Shown piece after piece: positions 7,978 through 17,272 of a DNA stretch of 64,000 nt. The notes beneath the pieces were generated by a model. It worked only from the letters and a program-made list of their open reading frames with translations. It was not told the DNA's origin and did no database searches. The position numbers were made by a program, and so were the translations under genes. Within the stretch, counting starts at the first letter, position 1, and each line of letters starts with the position of its first letter. Source of the DNA: Tautonia sociabilis (lineage in GTDB: Bacteria; Planctomycetota; Planctomycetia; Isosphaerales; Isosphaeraceae); contig NZ_RYZH01000008.1 in the NCBI RefSeq assembly GCF_003977685.1, positions 1-64,000 on the forward strand, read 5' to 3'.

Positions 7978-9561
7978 TTACGACGGAGGAGCGCCGGAGG
8001 TTCGCGAAGATCGATCGGGAGGGGAAATTGGGTCGGGAGCGGGAGGCCGGACGCTCGCCTCCGATGGGGAGAGGGCAGGACGGCCGGGGTGGATCCGCCC
8101 CAGGAACGCATCGAGGATCGCGTCGACCTCCTCGTCCCCGGCGATCAGGCTGCGGAGCGCCTGGGAGAGGGCCCGCTCCCGGTCCGGCCACAAGGGATCG
8201 GCCGGCCGGAGGACGGCCGAGGCGAGGGCGATCGAGGAGGCGCGGCGGAGCCCGTCGGGCAGCCCGTCGAAGGCGTCTTGCCGCACGGGGATCCAGTGAA
8301 GCCAGCCGGCCAGCTCCCGCTGCGTGCGGGCCTCGACCAGCAGGGAGGCGAGCCGGCGGGCCAGCTCGGGGTTCGGGGCCTCGACGGGAATCGCCAGCAC
8401 GTCTCCCCCGAGCACGTGGAACCGCTGCCAGCCCGGGTAGACGGCCGGCAGGCGCCTCCGATCGCCGGGCTCCCGGGCCCAGGGGCGATCGCCCGAGGTC
8501 CAGTTGCAGGCGAGGTCCACCTCCTCGCAGTCGAGCAGGTCGCGGACCCGGTCGAACCCGGCGTCGATCGACTCGGGGTGCAGCAGCGGCTTCAGCGATC
8601 GGAGGGCGTGGAACGGCCCGGCGAGCGCGGCCCGGTTCCAGGCCCTCGGGTCGGTGCCGATCACCTCGCAGAGCGTGGTGGCCGCCGGCTTCCCCGCTCC
8701 GGCCTGCAGAACAACGCGGGGGGCCCGGTACTCCAGGCGGAGCCGGCGCGCGACCTCGACCAGCTCCTCCAGGTCGGCCGGCGGACTGCGGCGCAGCGCT
8801 CCCCGGAACGGCCGGTCGTCGAAGTAGCCCAGCCGCACGCCGACCCGAAGCGGAGCGAACCGGGCCGGGCCGCCGCCGGGGGCGGTCAAGCGGTGGAGGG
8901 GGGGGAGCAGGGTCGGCGGGGGGGCCCACTCGGGCCCGAGATCCTGCACCAGCCCGGCGGCGTCCATCGCGCCGACAAGGTCGTTGTCGCAGGCGATCAG
9001 GTCCCACTGCACCCGGCCTCGCCCGACCATCCGAGAAAGCCGCTCGAACTGCTGCCCCGAGTCGATCGGCCGCAGGACAATGCGCGCCCCCAGCCTCGGC
9101 TCCAGCGACCGGATCAGGTCGTTGAAGGCGATCAGCTCGTCGTCGGCCAGGTCGACGGCCAGCACCACCCGATCGCTCGGCCCCCGGCGGTCGAGCAGCA
9201 ACTGGAGGCAGACCAGGAACAGCAGGCCCGCCAGCGCCGGCCAGAGCACGTCGCCGACACGGTGGCCAATCTCCCGGACGCGATCCGGCCCCAGGCGCAC
9301 GAACAGCATCAGCCCCGAGGCCATCGCCAGCGCCAGCACCAGCGCCGCGGCCGACCAGCCCGACACCCCGCGCGCCGCCGCCACGCTCGTCGCCACCAGG
9401 AAGAACGCCGCCGACGCCGTCGGCCAGCCGAACCGGCCAACATAACGCCGGGCCGCGTCCGGGTCGACCCGCCGCCAGACCAGCACCAGCAGGCTGACCA
9501 CCCCCGTCCCGATCAACCCCGAGGCGACGTCGAACATCATCGATGAGAAAACGTCAAACAT
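7978..9561 (-). CDS. Membrane-anchored extracellular solute-binding protein (type 1-like)
   Basis: About 527 residues from MFDVFSSMMFDVASGL. The first ~125 residues carry four predicted membrane segments (about 13-29, 47-62, 70-87, 107-123). The remainder resembles ABC-transporter sugar-type binding proteins: 'WDLIACDNDLVGAMDAAGLVQDL' is the usual strand where the ligand loop is built, and 'PARFAPLRVGVRLGYFDD' follows. No permease or ATPase gene adjoins, so it may act as a sensor or a stand-alone binding protein rather than in transport. It follows the methyltransferase gene on the same strand by 32 bp, suggesting an operon. The long frame extending further upstream is not translated in a recognisable way. 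Confidence 0.65.
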   Translation of the reverse strand: MFDVFSSMMFDVASGLIGTGVVSLLVLVWRRVDPDAARRYVGRFGWPTASAAFFLVATSVAAARGVSGWSAAALVLALAMASGLMLFVRLGPDRVREIGHRVGDVLWPALAGLLFLVCLQLLLDRRGPSDRVVLAVDLADDELIAFNDLIRSLEPRLGARIVLRPIDSGQQFERLSRMVGRGRVQWDLIACDNDLVGAMDAAGLVQDLGPEWAPPPTLLPPLHRLTAPGGGPARFAPLRVGVRLGYFDDRPFRGALRRSPPADLEELVEVARRLRLEYRAPRVVLQAGAGKPAATTLCEVIGTDPRAWNRAALAGPFHALRSLKPLLHPESIDAGFDRVRDLLDCEEVDLACNWTSGDRPWAREPGDRRRLPAVYPGWQRFHVLGGDVLAIPVEAPNPELARRLASLLVEARTQRELAGWLHWIPVRQDAFDGLPDGLRRASSIALASAVLRPADPLWPDRERALSQALRSLIAGDEEVDAILDAFLGRIHPGRPALSPSEASVRPPAPDPISPPDRSSRTSGAPPS

Positions 9562-9593
9562 GCCTTTGATTCTCGGGGATCTCTCCCTCCGGG

Positions 9594-10685
9594 TCAAGTT
9601 CCGGCCGCCCCGGCGCGGCGGGCGATCGTCTCGCCGTGGCCGGCAAGGCGGGCGGACGGGCGGTCGTCGATCGGCTCCAGGCCGCAGTGACCCATCAGGC
9701 GATGCAGACCCGATTTTAAGAAGAGATGCAGATGCCTGGCCTCCCGCCACATCGCGTCCCGGGCCCCCAGCGCCCGGGCCCAGGCCCCCTCCCGGTTCGG
9801 GGTCGACACCCAGACGAGGCCGCCGGGCTCCAGCAGCCGGGAGACGACGAGCAGGCCAAGCCTCGGATCGGGCAGGTGCTCGAGCAGGCCTCCCAGCAGC
9901 ACCACGTCGAAGCGGCGGGCGCCGAAGGGAAACGAGAGCAGGTCGCCGAGAAGAAACTCGGCGCCGAAGGAGCGGATGCTCGGCTCGAAGGCCGGGTTGA
10001 CCTCCAGCGCCGAGACCTCGAAGCCCAGTTCCACCGCGGCGCCGGCCATCACTCCGGGGCCGGCCCCCGCGTCGAGCAGCCGGGGACCAGGGCGATGCTC
10101 CCGAAGCCGGAGAACGACCTCCGAGGCGAGCCGAAGCGTCTCGAAGCCCCACGAGGCCAAAAGCGGCGGCGGCGGCTCGGCCAGGGCGGCGGCGATCGCC
10201 CCGGCCGAGGGCCTCGGGTCGGCCATCGCGTGCCCGCAGCCCAGGCAGCGGACCCAGCGGCGCACCGGGTCAATCGCCAGCGGCGCGGCCTCGCTCGCCA
10301 GGCAGTTGACCACGCGCATCGGCTCTCGGTCGCGCCCGCCGCACACCGGGCAGACAGCGGCGGGCTCGACGCCGTAAAAGCGGGCGGTCACGGCCAGGCG
10401 GTGCGGCGCCCCGGCGGGGGCGATCCGGGAGGCCAGGCACGGGTCGGCGACCACAGCCAGCCGGTGCAGCCGCATCGCCTCCTCGAAGTCCCCAAGGGCG
10501 TCGGCGATCGTCCCCAGGCGATAGGCCATCAACCCGGGGAGATATCCCTCGTCGAGCAATCGCCGATAGGTCGCCTCCGCCTCGGCGATGGCCCCCGAGG
10601 CCAGCGCCCGGTCGGCTCCCGCCAGCGCTTCGACGGCGCCGGGAGGATCCGGCACGATCGGAGCCGGGCCCGACTCGGCGGCCAT
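9594..10685 (-). CDS. SAM-dependent methyltransferase with helical repeat and zinc-ribbon segments
   Basis: About 363 residues from MAAESGPAPIV. Residues 20-95 form two TPR-like helical pairs (ADRALASGAIAEAEATYRRLL; YRLGTIADALGDFEEAMRLH). A CPVCGG ... CLGCGH pair near residues 125-165 looks like a zinc ribbon. The Rossmann core follows with motif I 'LLDAGAGPGVMAGAA', an acidic residue at the end of strand 2 (VSALEVNP) and 'DVVLLGGLLEHLPDP', the class I methyltransferase pattern of Methyltransf_13/23 proteins. These act on small molecules or envelope sugars; the substrate is unknown. The next gene downstream on the strand is the membrane solute-binding protein. Confidence 0.8.
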   Translation of the reverse strand: MAAESGPAPIVPDPPGAVEALAGADRALASGAIAEAEATYRRLLDEGYLPGLMAYRLGTIADALGDFEEAMRLHRLAVVADPCLASRIAPAGAPHRLAVTARFYGVEPAAVCPVCGGRDREPMRVVNCLASEAAPLAIDPVRRWVRCLGCGHAMADPRPSAGAIAAALAEPPPPLLASWGFETLRLASEVVLRLREHRPGPRLLDAGAGPGVMAGAAVELGFEVSALEVNPAFEPSIRSFGAEFLLGDLLSFPFGARRFDVVLLGGLLEHLPDPRLGLLVVSRLLEPGGLVWVSTPNREGAWARALGARDAMWREARHLHLFLKSGLHRLMGHCGLEPIDDRPSARLAGHGETIARRAGAAGT

Positions 10686-10927
10686 GCGCGCCCTCCCCCT
10701 CCCGGATCGGCTCGGACTGAATCGGCCCGGATCGGCTGAAGGCCGGCGAGCCCTGGGACGTCTGCTGGGACGATAGCAGGGAATCGGCGCAAGGGCCACC
10801 GTGGAAGCCCGGCCCGGGCCACCCGCGGGCGGATGCTTGTGCCGAACCGAAGGATCGGCGTAGGCTGGAACTTCCGGCCCGATTCGGCGATCGGGCTGCC
10901 CTTGACCCACCGTCGGGAGGCCGCACG

Positions 10928-11932
10928 ATGAAGGCGATCGTCCTGCGCGAGATCGGCTCGCTCGATCACTTCCGCCTGGAGGACGTGCCGGATCCGGACG
11001 CCGGACCGGGTGAAGTCGTGGTGAGACTGAGGGCCGCGGCGCTGAACCATCGGGATCTCTGGATTTCCAGGAACAAGTACCCCGGCGTGCGGCTGCCCGC
11101 CATCCTCGGCTCCGACGGCGCCGGCCAGGTGGCGGCGCTGGGCGAGGGGGTCGAGGGGCTGAGGGTGGGCCAGGACGTGGTCATCAACCCGTCGCTCGAC
11201 TGGGGGCCGGACGAACGCGCCCAGGGGGAGCGCTTCCGCATCCTCGGCATGCCCGACCAGGGGACGTTCGCCGAGCTGATCGCCGTGCCGGCGGCCAACG
11301 TCCTGCCCAAGCCGGTCGGCATGAACTTCGAGGAGGCCGCCGCCCTGCCGCTGGCCGGTCTGACGGCCTACCGCGCCGTCGTCACCAAGGCGAGGATCCA
11401 GCCAGGCGAGGTCGTGCTCGTCACTGGCATCGGCGCCGGCACGGCGACGCTCGCCCTGCAACTGGCCCGGGCGCTGGGGGCCCGCGTCTTCGTCACCTCG
11501 GGAGACGATTCCAAGCTCCAGCGCGCCCGGGCCCTCGGCGCCGAGGGGGGCGTGAACTACAAGGACCCCGACTGGCCGAAGACGCTCCGAGACCTGGCCG
11601 GCCCGCCCGACGCGGTGATCGACAGCGCCGGCGGCGAGAGCTTCGCCCGGGCCGTCGACCTGCTCCGGCCCGGCGGCCGGCTCGTCACCTTCGGCGCCAC
11701 CACCGGCCCGGTGCCGTCGTTCGACCTGTTTAAGCTCTTCTGGAAGCAGTTGCAACTGCTCGGCACCACGATGGGCACCTCGGCGGAGTTCGCCGCGCTG
11801 CTGGAACTGGTCGAAGACCGCGGCATCCGCCCCGTCGTCGACCGCACCTTCCCGATGGCCGAGGTCGTCTCGGCCCTGCGGCGGATGGAAGAGGCCGGCC
11901 AGTTCGGCAAGATCGTCCTGAAGATCGACTGA
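10928..11932 (+). CDS. Zinc-less medium-chain alcohol dehydrogenase / quinone oxidoreductase family
   Basis: 334 residues. It has the GroES-like N-terminal fold ('ALNHRDLWISRNKYPG', 'LGSDGAGQV') and the Rossmann motif 'VTGIGAGTATLALQLARALGA' near residue 165, followed by the 'FVTSGDDSKLQRARALGA' strand. The catalytic-zinc Cys and the four-Cys structural-zinc loop of true alcohol dehydrogenases are absent, placing it with NADPH:quinone reductase/enoyl reductase-like members. The substrate is unknown. It starts with a good ATG directly after CCGCACG. It stands alone on its strand and is convergent with the TIM-barrel gene that follows. Confidence 0.85.
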   Translation: MKAIVLREIGSLDHFRLEDVPDPDAGPGEVVVRLRAAALNHRDLWISRNKYPGVRLPAILGSDGAGQVAALGEGVEGLRVGQDVVINPSLDWGPDERAQGERFRILGMPDQGTFAELIAVPAANVLPKPVGMNFEEAAALPLAGLTAYRAVVTKARIQPGEVVLVTGIGAGTATLALQLARALGARVFVTSGDDSKLQRARALGAEGGVNYKDPDWPKTLRDLAGPPDAVIDSAGGESFARAVDLLRPGGRLVTFGATTGPVPSFDLFKLFWKQLQLLGTTMGTSAEFAALLELVEDRGIRPVVDRTFPMAEVVSALRRMEEAGQFGKIVLKID

Positions 11933-12031
11933 CCCCCCTCCGCCCGAGGCTCCCGGTCGATCGCAGCCCCCACCCCCATGACGGACGCCCCTCTGCCCCG
12001 CCCGACGCCGAATCGCCCCGACGTCTCGAAC

Positions 12032-12059
12032 GCGACCGCTCGGCCAAGAGCGCGGTCGC
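12032..12059. terminator. Possible stem-loop between convergent genes
   Basis: GCGACCGC (12032-12039) pairs perfectly with GCGGTCGC (12052-12059) around a 12-base loop, between the alcohol dehydrogenase and the isomerase. No T-run follows, so it is only a candidate. Confidence 0.3.
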
Positions 12060-12135
12060 ACACCGTTGACCGTTGATGCCCGCCGAGACGGCGACGGCTG
12101 GGCCTACGCTCCAGCCCTCCCGCCGCCGTCGGCGA

Positions 12136-13122
12136 TCACGCCTCGGCCCCGGTCGCCCGCTTCATCTTCCGGAGCCCCTCTCGGGCGACGGCCAGCGGGT
12201 CTCGACTCCAGTAGTCTCGGTTGAACAGCTCGAGCGAGAAGGTGCCGTCGAAGCCGATGGCATCGAGGATCGTCATCAGCTCTCCCAGGGGGGCGACCCC
12301 ATCGCCGGGGAAGACGCGATCGGCGTCGGTGATCGTCTCGCGAGGGGGGTCGGCCGGGTAGTCGTTGAGGTGGAAGACCTGGATGGAGGCGCCGTTGAGG
12401 TGGCGGAGGCCGGCCAGGCGGTTGCCTCCCTTATACAGGTGGTAGACGTCGGGCAGGATGCAGGCGTCGGCCCGGCCGCTCTCGACGGCGACATACGCCA
12501 CCTCTCCCAGCCGATTGAACGTCTGGGAGAAGCCCCAGACCTCCAGTTGCGGGGTGACGCCAAACTCGGCGCCGAGTTCCAGCAGCCGGGCGTAGCGCTC
12601 GGCCAGCGTGGCCAGGTCGCCGTACTTGCGGTCGGTCAGGCCGACGGGAGGAGCGGCCAGGCGGGTGCCTCCCAGCTCGGCAAGCATGCTCATAGTCCGC
12701 TTCGCCTCCTCCAGCCCGGCGGCGCGCTCGTCGTCGTCATCGACGGCCCAGCGGGCGAAGCCGATGGCGCTGGGCACGGCCAGGCCGGCGTCCCGGATCC
12801 GGGAGGCGAGGTCGCGGAGCGAACCGCCCTGCTCGACATAGCGGTCGATGTCCCGGATCCAGGGCTCGATCGCGTCGTACCCGGCCTCGGCCGCGATCCG
12901 GATCTGATCGACCACACCGACCTGGGAGTCCGCTCCCCGAATCGTGCTCGTGTTCAGGCAGTACCTCGGGGGAGACGGCGGCCTCGCCGGCCGGACCGGC
13001 CGGGCCGCCGCCGGGGACGGCGCGAGGGCCGAGCCGGCCAGCACGGCCGAGGCCCCTCGGATCAGGTCGCGTCGGGAGACGGCCCGGGGCGCCTTCGGCC
13101 CCGCCTCGTCACGTCCAATCAT
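12136..13122 (-). CDS. Sugar phosphate isomerase/epimerase family protein with Tat leader
   Basis: 328 residues. The N-terminus 'AVSRRDLIRGASAVLAGSALA' is a classical twin-arginine signal, so the protein should be exported folded. The mature domain reads as an AP-endonuclease-2-like TIM barrel: 'YCLNTSTIRGADSQ', 'IRIAAEAGYDAIEPW', 'LEVWGFSQTFNR', 'ILPDVYHLYKGGN', 'HLNDYPADPPRE', 'GDGVAPLGELMTILDAIGFDGTFSLELFN' with the metal-binding Glu, Asp, His and Glu in the expected strands. Such proteins isomerise sugars or inositols. It precedes the UPF0173 gene's end in the order of transcription (that gene lies 150 bp upstream on the same strand). Confidence 0.82.
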   Translation of the reverse strand: MIGRDEAGPKAPRAVSRRDLIRGASAVLAGSALAPSPAAARPVRPARPPSPPRYCLNTSTIRGADSQVGVVDQIRIAAEAGYDAIEPWIRDIDRYVEQGGSLRDLASRIRDAGLAVPSAIGFARWAVDDDDERAAGLEEAKRTMSMLAELGGTRLAAPPVGLTDRKYGDLATLAERYARLLELGAEFGVTPQLEVWGFSQTFNRLGEVAYVAVESGRADACILPDVYHLYKGGNRLAGLRHLNGASIQVFHLNDYPADPPRETITDADRVFPGDGVAPLGELMTILDAIGFDGTFSLELFNRDYWSRDPLAVAREGLRKMKRATGAEA

Positions 13123-13275
13123 CGGGATTGGCCCTTTCTGCGCAGCAACCGAAGGAAGTCGCCGGGGGCCGCCGACGGCGTGCCCGCCGGAGCCCCCCGG
13201 AATCGAGAAGCGATCGACCCCGAGGCGATCGGCCCGATCGGGCCTCCCCGGCCGACGCTCTTGCCGGCCGGCCGC

Positions 13276-14001
13276 TCAGGAGAACGTCCCTCCCGGCTCG
13301 GTGACGAGCACCTCGGTCGAGAGGCCCAGGTCCTTCACGTGCGACCGGAACCGCTCCGGAGTGCCGGTCAGCGGCGGGAAGGTGCCGTAGTGGCACGGGA
13401 TCGCCGCCTTCACGCCCAGCAGGCGGCAGGCGACCGCGGCGGCCTTCGGGTCCATCGTGAAGCGGTCGCCGATGGGGAGAATCGCGGCGTCCGGCTCGTA
13501 CAGCTCTCGGATCAGCGCCATGTCGCCGAACAAGGAGGTGTCGCCGGCGAGATACAGCGTGAAGCCGGTTGAGAAGGTCACCACATAGCCGGCCGGCTCG
13601 CCGAGGGAGACGATCGAGCCGTCGGACTCGGTCCACGACGAGGAGTGCCTCGCGTCGGTCATCGTCAGCGAGACGGCCGGCGAGTTCAGGTGAACCGTTC
13701 CTCCTTTGTTCATGCCCATGAGCTTGTCGCCGTCGATCCCCTTGATGCCCAGCCAGCTCGTCAGGTCGTAAATGCCGACGATCGGCCCCGAACACCTCGA
13801 CGCCGCCGAGAAAACGTCGGCCAGGTGATCGGCGTGGCCGTGGGTGATGGCGATCGCGTCGCAGCTCACATCGTGGAACGACTTCGGGCACTTCGGGTTG
13901 TTCGCCAGGAACGGGTCGACCAGCAGCGTCGGCCCCTCGGGGGAAGCGATCAGGAACGTCGAGTGGCCCAGCCAGGTGATGCGGACGCCCTTGAAGTCCA
14001 T
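13276..14001 (-). CDS. UPF0173 metal-dependent hydrolase (metallo-beta-lactamase fold)
   Basis: 241 residues starting MDFKGVRITWLGHSTFLI, the standard start of the UPF0173 family. The metal motif 'AITHGHADHLAD' (HxHxDH) near residue 52 and 'YLAGDTSLFGDM' with its Asp and 'AAIPCHYGTFPPL' with the final His complete the binuclear site. Members are soluble; substrate unknown. Same strand as the TIM-barrel isomerase downstream. The first codon lies 262 bp from the divergently transcribed multicopper oxidase, so the shared intergenic region probably holds both promoters. Confidence 0.88.
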   Translation of the reverse strand: MDFKGVRITWLGHSTFLIASPEGPTLLVDPFLANNPKCPKSFHDVSCDAIAITHGHADHLADVFSAASRCSGPIVGIYDLTSWLGIKGIDGDKLMGMNKGGTVHLNSPAVSLTMTDARHSSSWTESDGSIVSLGEPAGYVVTFSTGFTLYLAGDTSLFGDMALIRELYEPDAAILPIGDRFTMDPKAAAVACRLLGVKAAIPCHYGTFPPLTGTPERFRSHVKDLGLSTEVLVTEPGGTFS

Positions 14002-14263
14002 CGGTCGATGCTCCTCACGCTCAACAGCCCGGCGCCGGCGGCCGATCGGGCCCCGCCGGCCCTCCCCGGCCAGTGTCCCGCACCGCCGGCCGACCGTCTA
14101 CCCCGAGGCCCCGCCATCTTCCCCCGATCGCCACCGGCCGAAGGACAATCGGGAGCCGACCCGCGTTTTTCCCGCCAGCAGATAGACGCCATGTTAAAGT
14201 CAGGTTATCCATACTTTGGCGGCAGCTCTCCGACCAATCCCCAGCCAACGGAACCTTGCGTCC

Positions 14264-16942
14264 ATGAACGAGACGAGCCTCTTCCAGGTGGCCCGGTCGC
14301 GACGGCGACGGCCAGGCGCCCGATCCGCTTCCCGGGCCCGGCCGGCGGTTCTGGCGCTGGAGCCGAGACACGTGCTGGCGATCTTCGTCCCCTCGGCCTC
14401 CGACGGCCCGCTGCACGAGGCGCCGGTGATCCGCAGTGTCGACGGCGTGCTCCGCGCCGACGTGACGATCCTCCGCGCCGGCGAGCCGGGCTCGGGGCAG
14501 CCGGTCCTCTCGGGAGGCATGCCGATCTATTCCAAGCCGGTCCCGCCCGACTACGCCCCCCCCGCGGCGCTGAACTTCGCGGCCGGCTACCAGTTCACCA
14601 CCGCCGACGGCACCGTGCTGCCCGCCCAGTTCCCCGGCCCGACCCTGCGGATGGAGCCTGGAGACACGCTCGACCTGACCCTGCGCAACGACCTCGACGG
14701 CGCCTCCGACGACCCGCCGCCCTACCCCGTCGCCTACACGACCAACTACCACACGCACGGCTTCCTCGTCAGCCCGCTCGGCAACGGTGACAACGTCTAC
14801 CGCGCCATGCTGCCCGACGGCACCTTCCAGACCCGGATCGAGCTGCCCGAGACCCAGCAGCACGGCATCAACTGGTACCACACCCACCAGCACGGCTCGA
14901 CCGCCGACCAGGTCTACGGCGGCCTCGCCGGCCTGATCCAGGTGGGCGACCCGCTCGACCCCTTCCCCCAGTACCGGGGCCAGTTCGACGAGCGCCTCTT
15001 CGCCCTCACCCTGGGCAACGTCACCGTCGACCCCGCCACCGGCGACCGCACCCCCGACGATGTCAATTACATCAACAACGGCTCGCCCCCCTACCCCCAA
15101 AACTGGCAGAAGCGGGTCAACGGCCAGTTCAACCCGACCTTCACCCTCCGCCCCGGAGAGACGGAGGTCTGGACCTTCGCCTCGATCGGCCGCACCGGCT
15201 TCTACAACCTCGGCGTCGTCGACGCCAACGGCGAAAACCCCTGGCAGGGGACGGTCATCGCCCACGACGGCAACAGCCGAGACCTCGTCCCCCGCGCCGT
15301 GACCCTCTCGCCTCCGGAGCCGTACCTCGTCGAGGGCCTCACCTTCGTGGCCCCCGGCGCCCGGCTGACGATGGCCGTGACGGCCCCGACCGAACCGGGC
15401 ACGTACTACATCGTCGACAACATGGCGCCGAACATCCAGCCGCTCGACCAGTTCTTCGCCCTGGCGACGATCGTGGTCGCGGGAGAACCGGTCGACGAGC
15501 CGCCGCCGGTCTTCGAGCCGGTCGGCACAATCCCGGAGGTCTACTCGGCCGAGCCGGACCAGCGCCGCGAGTTCGTCTTTCACTCCGGAGGCGGCAACTT
15601 CACCATCAACGGCTTCGCCTTCCCCGACTCGCCGATCGTCACCATCCAGGCCGGCCAGGTCGAGGAGTGGACCCTCAAGAACACCTCCAACGTCGACCAC
15701 CCGTTCCACATCCACCAGAACGACTTCGCCGTCATCTCCATCAACGGCCAGCCGGTCGACACCGCGACCGACTCCGAGGGGACCTACCCCTACGTCTCGC
15801 TGCGAGACACGATCACCATCCCCGCCCAGGGGGAGGTGGTCATCCGCTGGCGGGTGCAGCCGCATTTTGGCAAGTATGTCTTTCACTGCCATATCCTGAC
15901 GCATGAAGACGCCGGCATGATGATGGGCGTGCTCGCCGTCTTCGGCCCGGCGCAGCGCCGGATCGCCATTGGGGCCGGGCTTGGCCAAGGGGGAGGCGTG
16001 CTCGTGCAGGACGGCGACGGCAACCCCATCGGCCGAGTCGATCCCCTGCCGCCATCGTGGCGGGGGGGCGTGGCGACGGCCGTGGGCGACCTGAACGGCG
16101 ACCTCGTCGACGACATCGTGGCCGCTCCCGCTCGCCGGGGGTCGGCCGGCTTCGTCACCCTCTACGACGGGACGACCCTGGAGCGGATCGGACGCTTCCG
16201 GCCCTTCCCCGAGAGCCCCCTGGCCGGCGTGAGCCTGGCCGTCGGCGACATCGACCACGACGGCCTCCCCGAGATCATCGCCGGCCGCGTCGCGCCGGGC
16301 CGCAGCCTGGTCCGCATCTTCCGACCCGACGGCTCTCTCGTCCGCGAGCTGGCCGGCGTCCTGCCCGGCTTCTTCCCCGACGGCGTGACCGTGGCCAGCA
16401 CCGACTACAACGGCGACAACTACGACGACCTCGCCGTCGGCGCCGGCCGGTTCCGGGAGCCGCTGGTGGTCGGGCTCGACGGCTTCACGATCGGCGTGGC
16501 GCACGGCATGCCGCCGCAGGAGCTCTTCTCCTTCACCGCCCCCGGCGGTCGCTGGGCCGGCGTGCAGGTCTCCGGCGGCTACCTCGACCCGACCACCCGC
16601 CCCGGCCTGCTCTCGAACCTGATCACCACGCCGCTGGTCGGCCCCCAGGCCGGCGTCGTCTCGGTCTGGAACGTCGAGCCGAGCCTGACCATGGTCCACG
16701 GCTCGCCGAACGCGCACTCGGTGGTGCCCCTCGGCGGGCACGACCCGTCGGAGGTTTCCCCTCCCGAGCTGCTCACGCAGTTCGCCCCCCTGCGGCGCCG
16801 GATCCTCGGCGGCCTGCTGCTCCAGTTCAACCGCCTCGGCCAGGACGGCAGCGCCGTCGTCGTCTCCTGGCGAGACGCCCACCGGCCCGTCTACACGACG
16901 ATCGACGACGAGGGCACTCCCGTGCCCATCTCCCCGTCCTGA
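14264..16942 (+). CDS. Multicopper oxidase fused to C-terminal FG-GAP repeats
   Basis: About 892 residues. The N-terminus has a long basic stretch and 'LALEPRHVLAIFV', the planctomycete extracellular-export motif seen on large surface proteins. The oxidase domain (about 60-560) has all four copper motifs: 'NYHTHGF', 'WYHTHQHGS', 'HPFHIHQNDF' and 'HCHILTHEDAGMM', so a full mononuclear-plus-trinuclear site and the axial Met are present. Residues ~570-880 are FG-GAP/VCBS-type beta-propeller blades with Ca2+-loop-like 'GDLNGDLVDDIV', 'GDIDHDGLPEII' and 'TDYNGDNYDDLA'. Probable role: extracellular oxidation of phenolics or metals, with a carbohydrate- or surface-attaching propeller. ATG 14264 is used; an upstream TTG in frame adds 16 residues with no support. 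Confidence 0.85.
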   Translation: MNETSLFQVARSRRRRPGARSASRARPAVLALEPRHVLAIFVPSASDGPLHEAPVIRSVDGVLRADVTILRAGEPGSGQPVLSGGMPIYSKPVPPDYAPPAALNFAAGYQFTTADGTVLPAQFPGPTLRMEPGDTLDLTLRNDLDGASDDPPPYPVAYTTNYHTHGFLVSPLGNGDNVYRAMLPDGTFQTRIELPETQQHGINWYHTHQHGSTADQVYGGLAGLIQVGDPLDPFPQYRGQFDERLFALTLGNVTVDPATGDRTPDDVNYINNGSPPYPQNWQKRVNGQFNPTFTLRPGETEVWTFASIGRTGFYNLGVVDANGENPWQGTVIAHDGNSRDLVPRAVTLSPPEPYLVEGLTFVAPGARLTMAVTAPTEPGTYYIVDNMAPNIQPLDQFFALATIVVAGEPVDEPPPVFEPVGTIPEVYSAEPDQRREFVFHSGGGNFTINGFAFPDSPIVTIQAGQVEEWTLKNTSNVDHPFHIHQNDFAVISINGQPVDTATDSEGTYPYVSLRDTITIPAQGEVVIRWRVQPHFGKYVFHCHILTHEDAGMMMGVLAVFGPAQRRIAIGAGLGQGGGVLVQDGDGNPIGRVDPLPPSWRGGVATAVGDLNGDLVDDIVAAPARRGSAGFVTLYDGTTLERIGRFRPFPESPLAGVSLAVGDIDHDGLPEIIAGRVAPGRSLVRIFRPDGSLVRELAGVLPGFFPDGVTVASTDYNGDNYDDLAVGAGRFREPLVVGLDGFTIGVAHGMPPQELFSFTAPGGRWAGVQVSGGYLDPTTRPGLLSNLITTPLVGPQAGVVSVWNVEPSLTMVHGSPNAHSVVPLGGHDPSEVSPPELLTQFAPLRRRILGGLLLQFNRLGQDGSAVVVSWRDAHRPVYTTIDDEGTPVPISPS

Positions 16943-16950
16943 CCTGACGG

Positions 16951-17001
16951 CGGCCTCGGCCCCTCCCCTCCCGAGCGTGCCTCGGGCCGGGGAGGAGGCC
17001 G
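16951..17001. terminator. Candidate terminator between convergent genes
   Basis: CGGCCTC (16951-16957) and GAGGCCG (16995-17001) form a stem around G/C-rich sequence that can extend it (CTCCCC with GGGGAG). It sits between the multicopper oxidase stop and the zinc-ribbon gene stop, so it could serve both strands. No clear U-tract. Confidence 0.4.
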
Positions 17002-17002
17002 G

Positions 17003-17272
17003 TCAGCAGTCCCCGGCCCAGCGCTCCATCCGCTCCCGGATCCGGCGCTGCTCTTCCGTCTCCGGGGGCTCCGGCCTCGGGGATGAGGAGGACGAGGACG
17101 ACGACGAACGGCCCGGACGACGCCGGGGCTCGTCGGCCAGGTCGTAGGCGCCGGCGCGCTCGACGAAGGTCGGCATCTTGCAGTCCGGGCAGGTCATCGT
17201 CGAGCCCAGCAGGGCTTCGTCAACCTTCAGGCTGGCGCCGCACTCAGCGCATTCAATGTCAATGATCGCCAT
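17003..17272 (-). CDS. Small zinc-ribbon protein
   Basis: 89 residues from MAIIDIECAECGASLKVDE. CAECG near residue 8 and CPDCK near 28 form a zinc ribbon like that on many short planctomycete proteins and on FmdB-type regulators. The middle is a low-complexity Ser/Arg-rich linker ('RRRPGRSSSSSSSSSPRPEPP') and the end is a charged helix ('EEQRRIRERMERWAGDC'). No membrane segment. The role is unknown; a protein-protein or nucleic-acid contact is plausible. The longer in-frame extension upstream is arginine/proline-rich and not credible. Confidence 0.7.
   Translation of the reverse strand: MAIIDIECAECGASLKVDEALLGSTMTCPDCKMPTFVERAGAYDLADEPRRRPGRSSSSSSSSSPRPEPPETEEQRRIRERMERWAGDC

Noticed and set aside
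9594..10910. Upstream start for the methyltransferase (10910)
   Set aside because: The extra 75 residues are Arg/Pro-rich and overlap the opposite gene's promoter region.
12001..12060. Divergent regulatory region
   Set aside because: Genes here converge, so promoters are not expected; only a weak hairpin is listed.
14216..14263. TTG start of the multicopper oxidase
   Set aside because: ATG at 14264 follows directly and begins the basic export region.
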